Positions 24,324 to 31,643 of a DNA stretch of 64,000 bases are shown here, piece after piece. Each line of letters starts with the position of its first letter. The stretch's first letter is position 1. The DNA is from CAMLIZ01 sp966212505 (lineage in GTDB: Bacteria; Pseudomonadota; Gammaproteobacteria; Burkholderiales; Burkholderiaceae_C). Where the stretch lies: the NCBI GenBank assembly GCA_966212505.1, contig CBIHRS010000005.1, forward strand, positions 129,550-193,549, in the 5' to 3' direction. The notes below the pieces were generated by a model, which worked only from the letters and a program-made list of their open reading frames with translations, searched no databases and was not told where the DNA came from. Position numbers and translations under genes: made by a program.

Positions 24324-26264
24324 ATGAGTGATGCCGAGTTGCCTTCCCCTGACACCGCCGCTGCGGTGCCCGCCGATGCAGTCCGCGAGCGCCTGCTGGC
24401 CGAAGTGGCCGCGCTGCCCAGCCTGCCGGGCGTCTACCGCTACTACGACACGGCCGGCGGCGTGCTCTACGTCGGCAAGGCGCGCAACCTGAAGAAGCGG
24501 GTTTCCAGCTACTTCCACAAGGACCACGGCGGCACCCGCATCGGCCACATGGTCGGGCGCATCGCCCGCATGGAGACCACGGTGGTGCGCAGCGAGGCCG
24601 AGGCGCTGCTGCTGGAAAACAACCTGATCAAGACGTTGAACCCCAAGTTCAACATCCTGTTCCGCGACGACAAGAGCTACCCCTACCTCAAGCTGGTGAC
24701 GCATGGTTTCCCGCGCGTGGCCTACTACCGCGGCTCGGTCGACAAGAAGCACCGCTACTTCGGCCCGTACCCCGGTGCCTGGGCGGTGAAGGAGACGATC
24801 CAGCTGATCCAGAAGGTGTTCCGGCTGCGCACCTGCGAAGACACGGTGTTCAACAACCGCACCCGGCCCTGCCTGCTGTACCAGATCCGGCGCTGCTCGG
24901 CGCCTTGCGTGGGCTTCGTCTCGGCCGAGGACTACCAGCGCGACGTGGCCAACACCGAGCGCTTCCTGCTGGGCGAGCAGCAGGAGGTGATCGATGCGCT
25001 GCAGGCGCAGATGATGGCCTACTCGGATGCACTGGAATTCGAGAAGGCCGCCGAGGTGCGCAACCAGATCTCGGCCCTGTCGCGCGTGCTGCACCAGCAG
25101 TCGGTCGAGGCCAGTTCGCTCAGCGCGACCGACAAGGATGTCGACATCCTGGCGGTCAAGGTGCAGGGCGGCCGCGCCTGCGTGAACCTAGCCATGGTGC
25201 GTGGCGGCCGCCACCTGGGCGACCGGGCGTACTTCCCCAGCCACGTGGAGGAGGCCACCGCGCTCCATGCCGAGGAGATCGAGGAACGCACCGACCTGCC
25301 GTCGCCCGAGGTGCAGGTGCTGGAGGCCTTCATCGCCCAGCACTACCTCGACAGCCCGGTGCCGCCGCAACTGGTGCTGAGCCACGCGGTGGACAAGGGC
25401 CTGATCGAGGCGCTGTCGCTGCAGAGCGGCATCAAGGTCACGGCCCAGCACCAGCCGCGCGAGCAGCGACGCATCTGGCAGGAGATGGCGGTCAAGGGCG
25501 CCGAGCTGGCGCTGGCCCGGCTGCTGGCGGAGGAGGGCTCGCAGCGCGAGCGCACGCGCGCGCTGGCCGAGGCGCTCGACCTCGCGCCGGAAAATCTCGA
25601 CACCTTCCGCATCGAGTGTTTCGACATCAGCCACACGGCCGGCGAGGCCACTCAGGCAAGCTGCGTGGTGTTCGAGAACCACCAGATGCAGAGCTCGCAA
25701 TACCGCCGCTACAACATCGAGGGCATCACCGGCGGCGACGACTATGCGGCCATGCGCCAGGTGCTGACGCGCCGCTATGCCAAGCTGGCCGAGGGCGTGG
25801 CCACCGGTTCGGCGCGCATGCCCGACCTGGTGCTGGTCGACGGCGGGCGCGGCCAGGTGGCGATGGCGCGCGAGGTGTTCGAGGAACTGGGGCTGGATCT
25901 TTCGCTGATCGTCGGCGTCGAGAAGGGCGAGGGCCGCAAGGTCGGCCTCGAGGAACTGGTGTTCGCCGACGGACGGCCCAAGGTCTACCTGGGCCACGAC
26001 TCGGCGGCGTTGATGCTGGTGGCCCAGATCCGCGACGAGGCACACCGCTTCGCGATCACCGGCATGCGGGCCCGGCGCGCCAAGGTGCGCACCGGCGGCA
26101 GCCGCCTGGAAGAGATCCCCGGCGTGGGACCGAAGAAGAGGGCTCGCCTGCTGCAGCGCTTCGGCGGTGTGCGCGGCGTGACCAATGCGAGCGTCGACGA
26201 CCTGGCCCAGGTCGACGGGATCTCGCGTGAACTGGCTGAGGAAATCTATCGTGCGCTTCACTGA
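24324..26264 (+). CDS. uvrC: Excinuclease ABC subunit C
   Basis: This 646-residue nucleotide-excision-repair nuclease makes both incisions around UvrAB-marked damage. The GIY-YIG domain is near the N-terminus (LPGVYRYYDTAGGVLYVGKARNLKKR split across its core). It is followed by a Cys cluster (CLLYQIRRCSAPC), a UVR motif (EFEKAAEVRNQI), the RNase H-like domain (ECFDISHTAGE, LVLVDGGRGQ) and a C-terminal helix-hairpin-helix (IPGVGPKKRARLLQRFGG). ATG 24324 is used; the upstream extension has no homology. Its end overlaps the next gene by 14 bases. Confidence 0.97.
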   Translation: MSDAELPSPDTAAAVPADAVRERLLAEVAALPSLPGVYRYYDTAGGVLYVGKARNLKKRVSSYFHKDHGGTRIGHMVGRIARMETTVVRSEAEALLLENNLIKTLNPKFNILFRDDKSYPYLKLVTHGFPRVAYYRGSVDKKHRYFGPYPGAWAVKETIQLIQKVFRLRTCEDTVFNNRTRPCLLYQIRRCSAPCVGFVSAEDYQRDVANTERFLLGEQQEVIDALQAQMMAYSDALEFEKAAEVRNQISALSRVLHQQSVEASSLSATDKDVDILAVKVQGGRACVNLAMVRGGRHLGDRAYFPSHVEEATALHAEEIEERTDLPSPEVQVLEAFIAQHYLDSPVPPQLVLSHAVDKGLIEALSLQSGIKVTAQHQPREQRRIWQEMAVKGAELALARLLAEEGSQRERTRALAEALDLAPENLDTFRIECFDISHTAGEATQASCVVFENHQMQSSQYRRYNIEGITGGDDYAAMRQVLTRRYAKLAEGVATGSARMPDLVLVDGGRGQVAMAREVFEELGLDLSLIVGVEKGEGRKVGLEELVFADGRPKVYLGHDSAALMLVAQIRDEAHRFAITGMRARRAKVRTGGSRLEEIPGVGPKKRARLLQRFGGVRGVTNASVDDLAQVDGISRELAEEIYRALH

Positions 26265-26778
26265 ACCGTCGTTCGCCAGGGCTGCCCTGGCGGTGACCGT
26301 GCTGGCGACCCTGGTCGCCTGCTCGACCGAGAAACCCGGGCCCACCGTCGTGCCGGTGCCCAGCACCCGGCCCACGCCCACGCCGGTGCAACCGGCCCCC
26401 GGCGGCAAGGGCTCGGCCTCCGCCCCCAAGGAGCTGTCGCCTCCGGTGGCGGCCCGCAACTGGGACGACTTCAAGAAGCAGGCGGCGCTCCGCATGGTGG
26501 CGGCCAACCCCAGCATCACCTACATCGGCAAGGTGCCCGACATCCTGCTGGCCATTCCGGTGCTCGAGATCGAGCTGAATTCCGATGGCAGCGTGCGCCG
26601 CGTGGAGGTGCTGCGCTACCCGAGGCAGGCCACCGACACCACGCAGATCGCGATCGACGCAGTCAAGCGCGCCGGCCCCTACGGCGACATGAAGTACCTG
26701 AAGAAACCGTGGAAGTTCACGGAGGTGTTCCTGTTCGACGACAACCGCCGCTTCAAGCCGCGCACGCTTGACGAATAA
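26251..26778 (+). CDS. Putative lipoprotein with TonB C-terminal-like domain
   Basis: This 175-residue protein starts at a GTG inside the uvrC end, with GAGGAAA just upstream. It begins with a signal peptide and the lipobox LVAC, followed by a Pro/Thr-rich linker (about 45 residues). A compact C-terminal domain (ITYIGKVPDILLAIPVLEIELNSDG-like beta segment, VLRYPRQATDTTQIAIDAV, KKPWKFTEVFLF) resembles the energy-transducer TonB C-terminus. It probably sits in a membrane facing the periplasm. No ExbB/ExbD is nearby. The function is not established. Confidence 0.8.
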   Translation: MRFTEPSFARAALAVTVLATLVACSTEKPGPTVVPVPSTRPTPTPVQPAPGGKGSASAPKELSPPVAARNWDDFKKQAALRMVAANPSITYIGKVPDILLAIPVLEIELNSDGSVRRVEVLRYPRQATDTTQIAIDAVKRAGPYGDMKYLKKPWKFTEVFLFDDNRRFKPRTLDE

Positions 26779-26785
26779 TCGCCGC

Positions 26786-27361
26786 ATGTTCTTCACCGTT
26801 CCCACCCTGCTGACCTGGGCGCGCATCGTCTGCATCCCGCTGATCGTCGGCATCTACGATCTGCCCGCAGGGATGATCACGGAGCCTGCCCGCAACTTGA
26901 TCGCCACGGTGCTGTTCATCGTGTTCGCGCTCACCGATTGGGCCGACGGCTACCTGGCCCGCAGGCTCAACCAGACCTCGTCGTTCGGTGCCTTCCTCGA
27001 CCCGGTGGCCGACAAGTTCCTCGTCTGCTCGACGCTGCTGGTGCTGGTGCATCTGCAGCGGGTGGATGCGCTGGTGGCGCTGGTGATCATCGGCCGGGAG
27101 ATCGCGATCTCGGCGCTGCGCGAATGGATGGCGCAGATCGGCGCGTCGCGCAGCGTGGCGGTGCACATGCTCGGCAAGGTGAAGACCACGGTGCAGATGA
27201 TCGCGATCCCGTTCCTGCTGTACCACGGCACCTTGTTCGGCCTGATCGACACCCAACTGTGGGGCACGGGCCTGATCTACATCGCGGCGGTGCTCACCAT
27301 CTGGTCGATGGTCTACTACCTGCAGAAGGCGCTGCCCGAGATCCGCGCGAAGGCGCGCTGA
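26786..27361 (+). CDS. pgsA: CDP-diacylglycerol-glycerol-3-phosphate 3-phosphatidyltransferase
   Basis: This 191-residue integral membrane enzyme makes phosphatidylglycerol phosphate. The CDP-alcohol phosphotransferase signature is complete: DG and AR in DWADGYLARR, then G and the two Asp in FGAFLDPVADK. FTVPTLLTWARIVCIPLIV is the typical N-terminal helix, and several hydrophobic segments follow. It begins 7 bases after the lipoprotein gene and is followed 4 bases later by a dehydrogenase gene, so these are likely cotranscribed. Confidence 0.96.
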   Translation: MFFTVPTLLTWARIVCIPLIVGIYDLPAGMITEPARNLIATVLFIVFALTDWADGYLARRLNQTSSFGAFLDPVADKFLVCSTLLVLVHLQRVDALVALVIIGREIAISALREWMAQIGASRSVAVHMLGKVKTTVQMIAIPFLLYHGTLFGLIDTQLWGTGLIYIAAVLTIWSMVYYLQKALPEIRAKAR

Positions 27362-27365
27362 GCCG

Positions 27366-28451
27366 ATGGCCGCCCACCGCGTCGCGGTCATCCCTGGCGA
27401 TGGCATCGGCAAGGAGGTGGTGCCGACCGCGCTGCGCGTGCTCGATGCCGCCGCGCGCCGCTTCAGCATTGCATTGCAACTCGACGAGTTCGACTTCGCC
27501 AGTTGCGACTACTTCGAGCGCCACGGGCAGATGTTGCCCGCCGACTGGAAAGACCGCATCGGCGGCCATCAGGCGATCTTCTTCGGCGCGGTCGGCTGGC
27601 CGGCCAGGGTGCCCGACCATGTGTCGCTGTGGGGCTCGCTGCTGAAATTCAGGCGCGAGTTCGACCAGTACGTCAACCTGCGGCCGGCGCGGCTGATGCC
27701 CGGCATCCGCTCGCCGCTGGTCGACCGCCAGGGCCAGCCGCTGAAGCCGGGCAACATCGACATGCTGATCGTGCGTGAGAACACCGAGGGCGAATACTCG
27801 AGCGTCGGCGGCCGCATGTACGAAGGCACACCGCGCGAGATCGTCATCCAGGAAACCGTGATGTCGCGCACCGGCATCGATCGCGTGCTGAAGTTCGCCT
27901 TCGAGCTGGCGCGCAGCCGGTCGCGGTGCAAGCTCACGTCGGCCACCAAATCCAACGGCATCTCGATCACGATGCCTTATTGGGACGAGCGGGTGGAGGC
28001 GATGGCCGCGTCCTATCCCGACGTGGCGGTCGACCGTTATCACATCGACATCCTCTGCGCGCATTTCGTGCAGCGGCCGCAGATGTTCGACGTGGTGGTG
28101 GCGAGCAACCTGTTCGGCGACATCCTCAGCGATCTCGGTCCTGCGTGCACCGGCACGATCGGCATCGCGCCCTCCGCCAACATCAACCCCGATCGCACCC
28201 ATCCCTCGCTGTTCGAGCCGGTGCACGGTTCCGCACCCGACATTGCCGGCCGCGGCATCGCCAACCCGATCGGGCAGATCTGGTCGGCCGCGCTGATGTT
28301 GGATTTCCTGGGCCATCGCGAAGCGCACGATGCGATCGTGGCGGCCATCGAGCGCGTGCTTGCCGCCGGCAGCCATGCGCCGCGCACCCCTGATCTCGGC
28401 GGCAATGCGGGCACGATCGATCTGGCGCTGGCCATAGAGCAGGCTCTTTGA
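27366..28451 (+). CDS. Tartrate dehydrogenase-like NAD(P)-dependent decarboxylating dehydrogenase
   Basis: This 361-residue enzyme is of the isopropylmalate/isocitrate dehydrogenase family, closest by motif to tartrate dehydrogenase/D-malate dehydrogenase. It has VIPGDGIGKEV at the start, FFGAVGWPARVPDHVSLWG, RENTEGEYS, a catalytic Lys in SATKSNGIS, metal-binding Asp in NLFGDILSDLGP, and EPVHGSAPDIAG. The VPDHVSLWGSLLKFRREFDQY segment fits TDH better than LeuB. It could act on tartrate, malate or isopropylmalate analogues. It sits 4 bases after pgsA with no other tartrate genes. Confidence 0.88.
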   Translation: MAAHRVAVIPGDGIGKEVVPTALRVLDAAARRFSIALQLDEFDFASCDYFERHGQMLPADWKDRIGGHQAIFFGAVGWPARVPDHVSLWGSLLKFRREFDQYVNLRPARLMPGIRSPLVDRQGQPLKPGNIDMLIVRENTEGEYSSVGGRMYEGTPREIVIQETVMSRTGIDRVLKFAFELARSRSRCKLTSATKSNGISITMPYWDERVEAMAASYPDVAVDRYHIDILCAHFVQRPQMFDVVVASNLFGDILSDLGPACTGTIGIAPSANINPDRTHPSLFEPVHGSAPDIAGRGIANPIGQIWSAALMLDFLGHREAHDAIVAAIERVLAAGSHAPRTPDLGGNAGTIDLALAIEQAL

Positions 28452-28555
28452 GCGCCGGTGCACGCGGCCTTGTCAAGGGAGGTAACGCCTGTCGCCCCCG
28501 TGAAGATTTGCCCCGCAGGCCGGGGGAGGATTACGCATAGAATCCGCATCCGCGC

Positions 28556-28584
28556 TTGACACTGCCAGGGCGCACCGCTGTAAT
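28556..28584 (+). promoter_or_regulatory. Sigma-70 promoter for the HU gene
   Basis: A perfect -35 TTGACA (28556-28561) and a -10 TGTAAT (28579-28584) are separated by 17 bases. The HU start codon lies about 85 bases downstream. Such a near-consensus promoter suits an abundant nucleoid protein. Confidence 0.8.
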
Positions 28585-28669
28585 CATTTGGGCGGTTCTG
28601 CCTTCCGGGCACGGCCCGGACCATCACCGAACACACTTCGTCGAGACACCTTTGAGAGGGGGTACCTTC

Positions 28670-28942
28670 GTGAACAAAAGTGAACTGATTGACCACATCG
28701 CGATGCAGGCCGACATCTCCAAGGCAGCGGCCGGCCGGGCCCTCGAGGCGCTCATCGGCGGTGTGAAAGCGACGCTCAAGAAAGGCAACTCGGTGTCGCT
28801 GGTCGGTTTCGGCACGTTCTCGGTCACCAAGCGCGCTGCCCGCAGCGGCCGCAACCCCCGCACCGGCGACACGATCAAGATCAAGGCCGCCAAGGTTCCC
28901 AAGTTCCGTGCCGGCAAGGCACTGAAAGACGCGCTCAAGTAA
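28670..28942 (+). CDS. hupB: DNA-binding protein HU
   Basis: This 90-residue histone-like protein bends DNA and compacts the nucleoid. The start is GTG at 28670, preceded by GAGAGGGGG, and gives the standard N-terminus NKSELIDHIA. The signature GFGTFSVTKRAARSGRNPRTG includes the DNA-binding arm, and the protein ends in KFRAGKALKDALK. The length is exactly that of HU. It is driven by the consensus promoter upstream and followed after 11 bases by tRNA-Val, which may be cotranscribed. Confidence 0.96.
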   Translation: MNKSELIDHIAMQADISKAAAGRALEALIGGVKATLKKGNSVSLVGFGTFSVTKRAARSGRNPRTGDTIKIKAAKVPKFRAGKALKDALK

Positions 28943-28953
28943 TACAAGCCGCC

Positions 28954-29029
28954 GGGTGCTTAGCTCAGCTGGTAGAGCGGCGCCCTTACAAGGCGTAGGT
29001 CGGCGGTTCGAACCCGTCAGCACCCACCA
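28954..29029 (+). tRNA. tRNA-Val (anticodon UAC)
   Basis: This 76-nt cloverleaf has acceptor GGGTGCT pairing with AGCACCC, a D-loop (AGCTCAGCTGGTAGAG), anticodon loop TTACAA with TAC, T-arm GGTTCGAACCC and an encoded CCA end. It follows the HU gene directly. Confidence 0.96.
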
Positions 29030-29111
29030 TCCGGCAATCCTCTCCGCGCTTCTTCTTCGGCGCATCCGCCTCGGCTAGAATCCGCCGCCGACGCGCAACA
29101 ACCCCCACGTC

Positions 29112-29135
29112 AAAGGCGAACCGAGGTTCGCCTTT
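29112..29135 (+). terminator. Strong hairpin between tRNA-Val and ppiD
   Basis: AAAGGCGAACC and GGTTCGCCTTT form an 11-bp perfect stem around two central bases. It lacks a full T run (CCTTTGTCGC), so it may be a weak terminator of the HU-tRNA transcript or a processing signal. The ppiD start is 36 bases downstream. Confidence 0.55.
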
Positions 29136-29170
29136 GTCGCATTTGAAGAGCGCCTTCACCGAGGTCTTCG

Positions 29171-31102
29171 ATGTTCGATTTCGTCCGTACGCACACCCGA
29201 CTGCTGCAGTTCCTGCTCGCGCTGCTGGTCTTCCCTTCGTTCATCCTGTTCGGCATCCAGGGCTACAGCCGCTTCAGCGAAGGTGCCAACAACTCCGTCG
29301 CCAAGGTCGCAGGCCAGTCGGTCACCCGCGCCGAGTGGGACACCGCCTACCAGCGCCAGCTCGAGATCGCGCGGCGCCGTCAGCCCAACCTCGATGCGAA
29401 GGCTTTCGACACGCCCGAACTGCGCATGCAGATCCTCGAGGGCCTAGTGCGTGATCGTGTGCTCGAAACCGCTGTGCAAAAGCTGCATTTGACGGTGTCG
29501 GGCGAGCAACTGGGGCGCCATTTGCAATCCATGCCCGAGCTGCAGCAGCTGCGTGGCCCCGATGGCCGCATCGATCCCGTGAAGTACAAGGCCTTGCTGC
29601 AGAACCAGGGCTGGTCGCCCGAAGCCTTCGAGGCACGCCTGGCGCAAGACCTGGCACTGCAACAGGTGCTGGCCGGCATCGAGGGCGGCAGCCTCGCACC
29701 CAAGGGCAATGCCAAGGCGGCGCTCGATCCGCTGCTGCAGCAGCGCGAGGTGCAGGTCCAGCGCTTCGATGCGAAGGACTATCTGGCCAAGGTGTCGCCG
29801 ACGGATGCCGAGATCGAGGCCTACTACAAGGCCAACGAGGCGCAGTTCAAGGCGCCCGAGCAGGCCACGATCGACTACGTGGTGCTCGACGTCGAGTCGC
29901 TGAAGAAGGGCATCTCGGTGTCCGAGGACGAGGTGCGCAAGGTCTACGACACCGACCCCTCGCTGACCATGCCGGAAGAGCGCCGAGCCAGCCACATCCT
30001 GATCAAGGCCGAGAAGGGCGCGTCAGAAGCCGATCGTGCCAAGGCAAAGGCCAAGGCGGAAGCGCTGCTGGCCGAGGTGAAGAAAAACCCTGCCGCGTTC
30101 GGCGACCTCGCGAAGAAGAATTCGGAAGACCCGGGCTCCAAGGACCAAGGTGGTGACCTGGGCTTCTTCGCCCGCGATGCGATGGTCAAGCCTTTCTCCG
30201 ATGCGGCCTTCTCGATGAAGCCTGGCGACATCAGCGGCGTGGTCGAGAGCGACTTCGGCTACCACATCATCAAGCTCGCCGAAGTCCGCGGTGGCGGCAA
30301 GAAGCCGTTCGAGAGCGTGAAGGCCGGTATCGAAGACGAGCTGAAGAAGCAGGCTGCACTGCGCCGCTATGCCGAGGTGGCCGGCGACTTCAGCAACACG
30401 GTCTACGAGCAGTCCGACAGCCTGCAGCCGGTGATCGACAAGCTCAAGCTCGAGAAGCGCACCGCCACCGTGCAGCGCATGACCGCCGCCCAGGGCGAGG
30501 GGCCGCTGACGTCGCAGAAGTTCATCGATGCGGTGTTCAGCGCCGATGCGCTGCGCAACAAGCGCAACACCGATGCCGTGGAGGTTGCGCCGAACCAGCT
30601 GGCTGCGGCTCATGTCGTCAAGTACACGCCGGCACATACGCTGCCGCTGGCCGAGGTGAAGGACCGTGTCCGCGAGCGGCTCGTGGCCACGCAGGCCGCC
30701 GCACAGGCCCGAAAGGATGGCGAAGCACGCTTGGCGCAGCTGAAGCAGGGCGGTGACACGGCGGGCCTCGCGCAGCCGGTGACCCTTTCGCGCGTGAAGC
30801 CCGAAGGACTGCCGCGCCAGATCGTCGATGCAGCATTACGCGCTGATGCTTCGAAGCTGCCGGCCGCCGTGGGCGTGGATCTGGGTGATCAAGGCTATGC
30901 AGTGGTGCGCGTCAACAAGGTCGAGGCGCCTGACAACGCGGGGCAGGAATTCAAGGCGCTTGAATCCCGCTACGCGCAGTCGTGGGGCAACGCCGAGGCC
31001 CAGGCCTACTACAACGCGCTGAAGGCACGCTACAAGGCCGAGATCAAGCCGAACGCCAAGAGCGAGGCGGTGGAATCGGCGGCTTCGGCAGCCGCTCGCT
31101 GA
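29171..31102 (+). CDS. ppiD: Periplasmic folding chaperone PpiD
   Basis: This 643-residue SurA-N/parvulin protein is anchored by an N-terminal TM (LLQFLLALLVFPSFILFGIQG) facing the periplasm near the Sec translocon. After the chaperone N-domain, a complete parvulin domain runs about residues 270-370: RRASHILIK, FGDLAKKNSEDPGSKDQGGD, GVVESDFGYHIIKLAE. A long C-terminal chaperone region follows. It assists folding of newly exported envelope proteins. The length fits the family. A good intrinsic terminator follows its stop. Confidence 0.94.
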   Translation: MFDFVRTHTRLLQFLLALLVFPSFILFGIQGYSRFSEGANNSVAKVAGQSVTRAEWDTAYQRQLEIARRRQPNLDAKAFDTPELRMQILEGLVRDRVLETAVQKLHLTVSGEQLGRHLQSMPELQQLRGPDGRIDPVKYKALLQNQGWSPEAFEARLAQDLALQQVLAGIEGGSLAPKGNAKAALDPLLQQREVQVQRFDAKDYLAKVSPTDAEIEAYYKANEAQFKAPEQATIDYVVLDVESLKKGISVSEDEVRKVYDTDPSLTMPEERRASHILIKAEKGASEADRAKAKAKAEALLAEVKKNPAAFGDLAKKNSEDPGSKDQGGDLGFFARDAMVKPFSDAAFSMKPGDISGVVESDFGYHIIKLAEVRGGGKKPFESVKAGIEDELKKQAALRRYAEVAGDFSNTVYEQSDSLQPVIDKLKLEKRTATVQRMTAAQGEGPLTSQKFIDAVFSADALRNKRNTDAVEVAPNQLAAAHVVKYTPAHTLPLAEVKDRVRERLVATQAAAQARKDGEARLAQLKQGGDTAGLAQPVTLSRVKPEGLPRQIVDAALRADASKLPAAVGVDLGDQGYAVVRVNKVEAPDNAGQEFKALESRYAQSWGNAEAQAYYNALKARYKAEIKPNAKSEAVESAASAAAR

Positions 31103-31125
31103 CGCCGCGTCGATCCCACTGCGTG

Positions 31126-31151
31126 AAGCCGGGCCTGGTGCCCGGCTTTTT
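31126..31151 (+). terminator. Rho-independent terminator of ppiD
   Basis: Stem GCCGGGC (31128-31134) pairs with GCCCGGC (31140-31146) and is followed by TTTTT. It lies 24 bases after the ppiD stop. Confidence 0.9.
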
Positions 31152-31170
31152 CATTTCTGCGCCGCCAGCA

Positions 31171-31365
31171 TCAGTGGCAGGCAGCCCACTCACGCGTCTC
31201 GAGCTGGGCCGCCTCTTGCGGCGGCAGCTCGGGCGACTCGTGCCACAGCAGGCTGGCGACGTACAGCAGGGTCTCGGGTGGGACATCCGGGCGCAACCGG
31301 ATCAACTGCAGCGCACACAAGTTGATCCAGGGCACCCGCGGCAGGGCAGGCATCGCGTGGCTCAT
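31171..31365 (-). CDS. Small hypothetical protein (64 aa)
   Basis: The protein begins MSHAMPALPRVPWINLCALQ and ends LETREWAACH. It has no signal peptide or TM. It has a Leu/Pro-rich core (LRPDVPPETLLYVASLLWHE) that looks like two short helices. The ATG at 31365 is preferred over a start 30 bases upstream. I do not recognise the family. A coding call is supported by sensible amino-acid composition and by the lack of any other gene in the gap between ppiD and tRNA-His, but it is only moderate. Confidence 0.55.
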   Translation of the reverse strand: MSHAMPALPRVPWINLCALQLIRLRPDVPPETLLYVASLLWHESPELPPQEAAQLETREWAACH

Positions 31366-31497
31366 CGGTGGTCGCTCCCGCCGGGTGACGACCACGGCTC
31401 CAAGGGATGAACGGGCAGGGGGCTCATGCGGACTCCTCGAATCGGCAGTGCTCTACCTGCCTGCTGGCAATCGGCGTGCGAGGAGGCCGGAAAAAGA

Positions 31498-31523
31498 AAA
31501 ACGCGCCTCGGAGGGCGCGTTTT
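31498..31523. terminator. Bidirectional terminator downstream of tRNA-His
   Basis: Stem AAAACGCGCC (31498-31507) pairs with GGCGCGTTTT (31514-31523) around a 6-base loop. On the minus strand it is followed by further T-rich sequence, which fits the end of the tRNA-His transcript. Confidence 0.8.
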
Positions 31524-31536
31524 CATGCTGTCTGGG

Positions 31537-31613
31537 TGGGGTGGCTGATGGGACTCGAACCCACGACAACCAGAATCACAATCTGGGACTCTACCAACTG
31601 AGCTACAGCCACC
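31537..31613 (-). tRNA. tRNA-His (anticodon GUG)
   Basis: This 77-nt cloverleaf lies on the minus strand. Acceptor GTGGCTG pairs with CAGCCAC, with the extra 5' G (position -1) opposite C73 that marks tRNA-His. The anticodon loop TTGTGAT has GTG, the T-arm is GGGTTCGAGTCCC, and CCA is encoded. It lies 30 bases downstream of a sensor kinase stop on the same strand. Confidence 0.95.
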
Positions 31614-31643
31614 GCAGCAAGACAGCGATTATAGCCTGCAATT

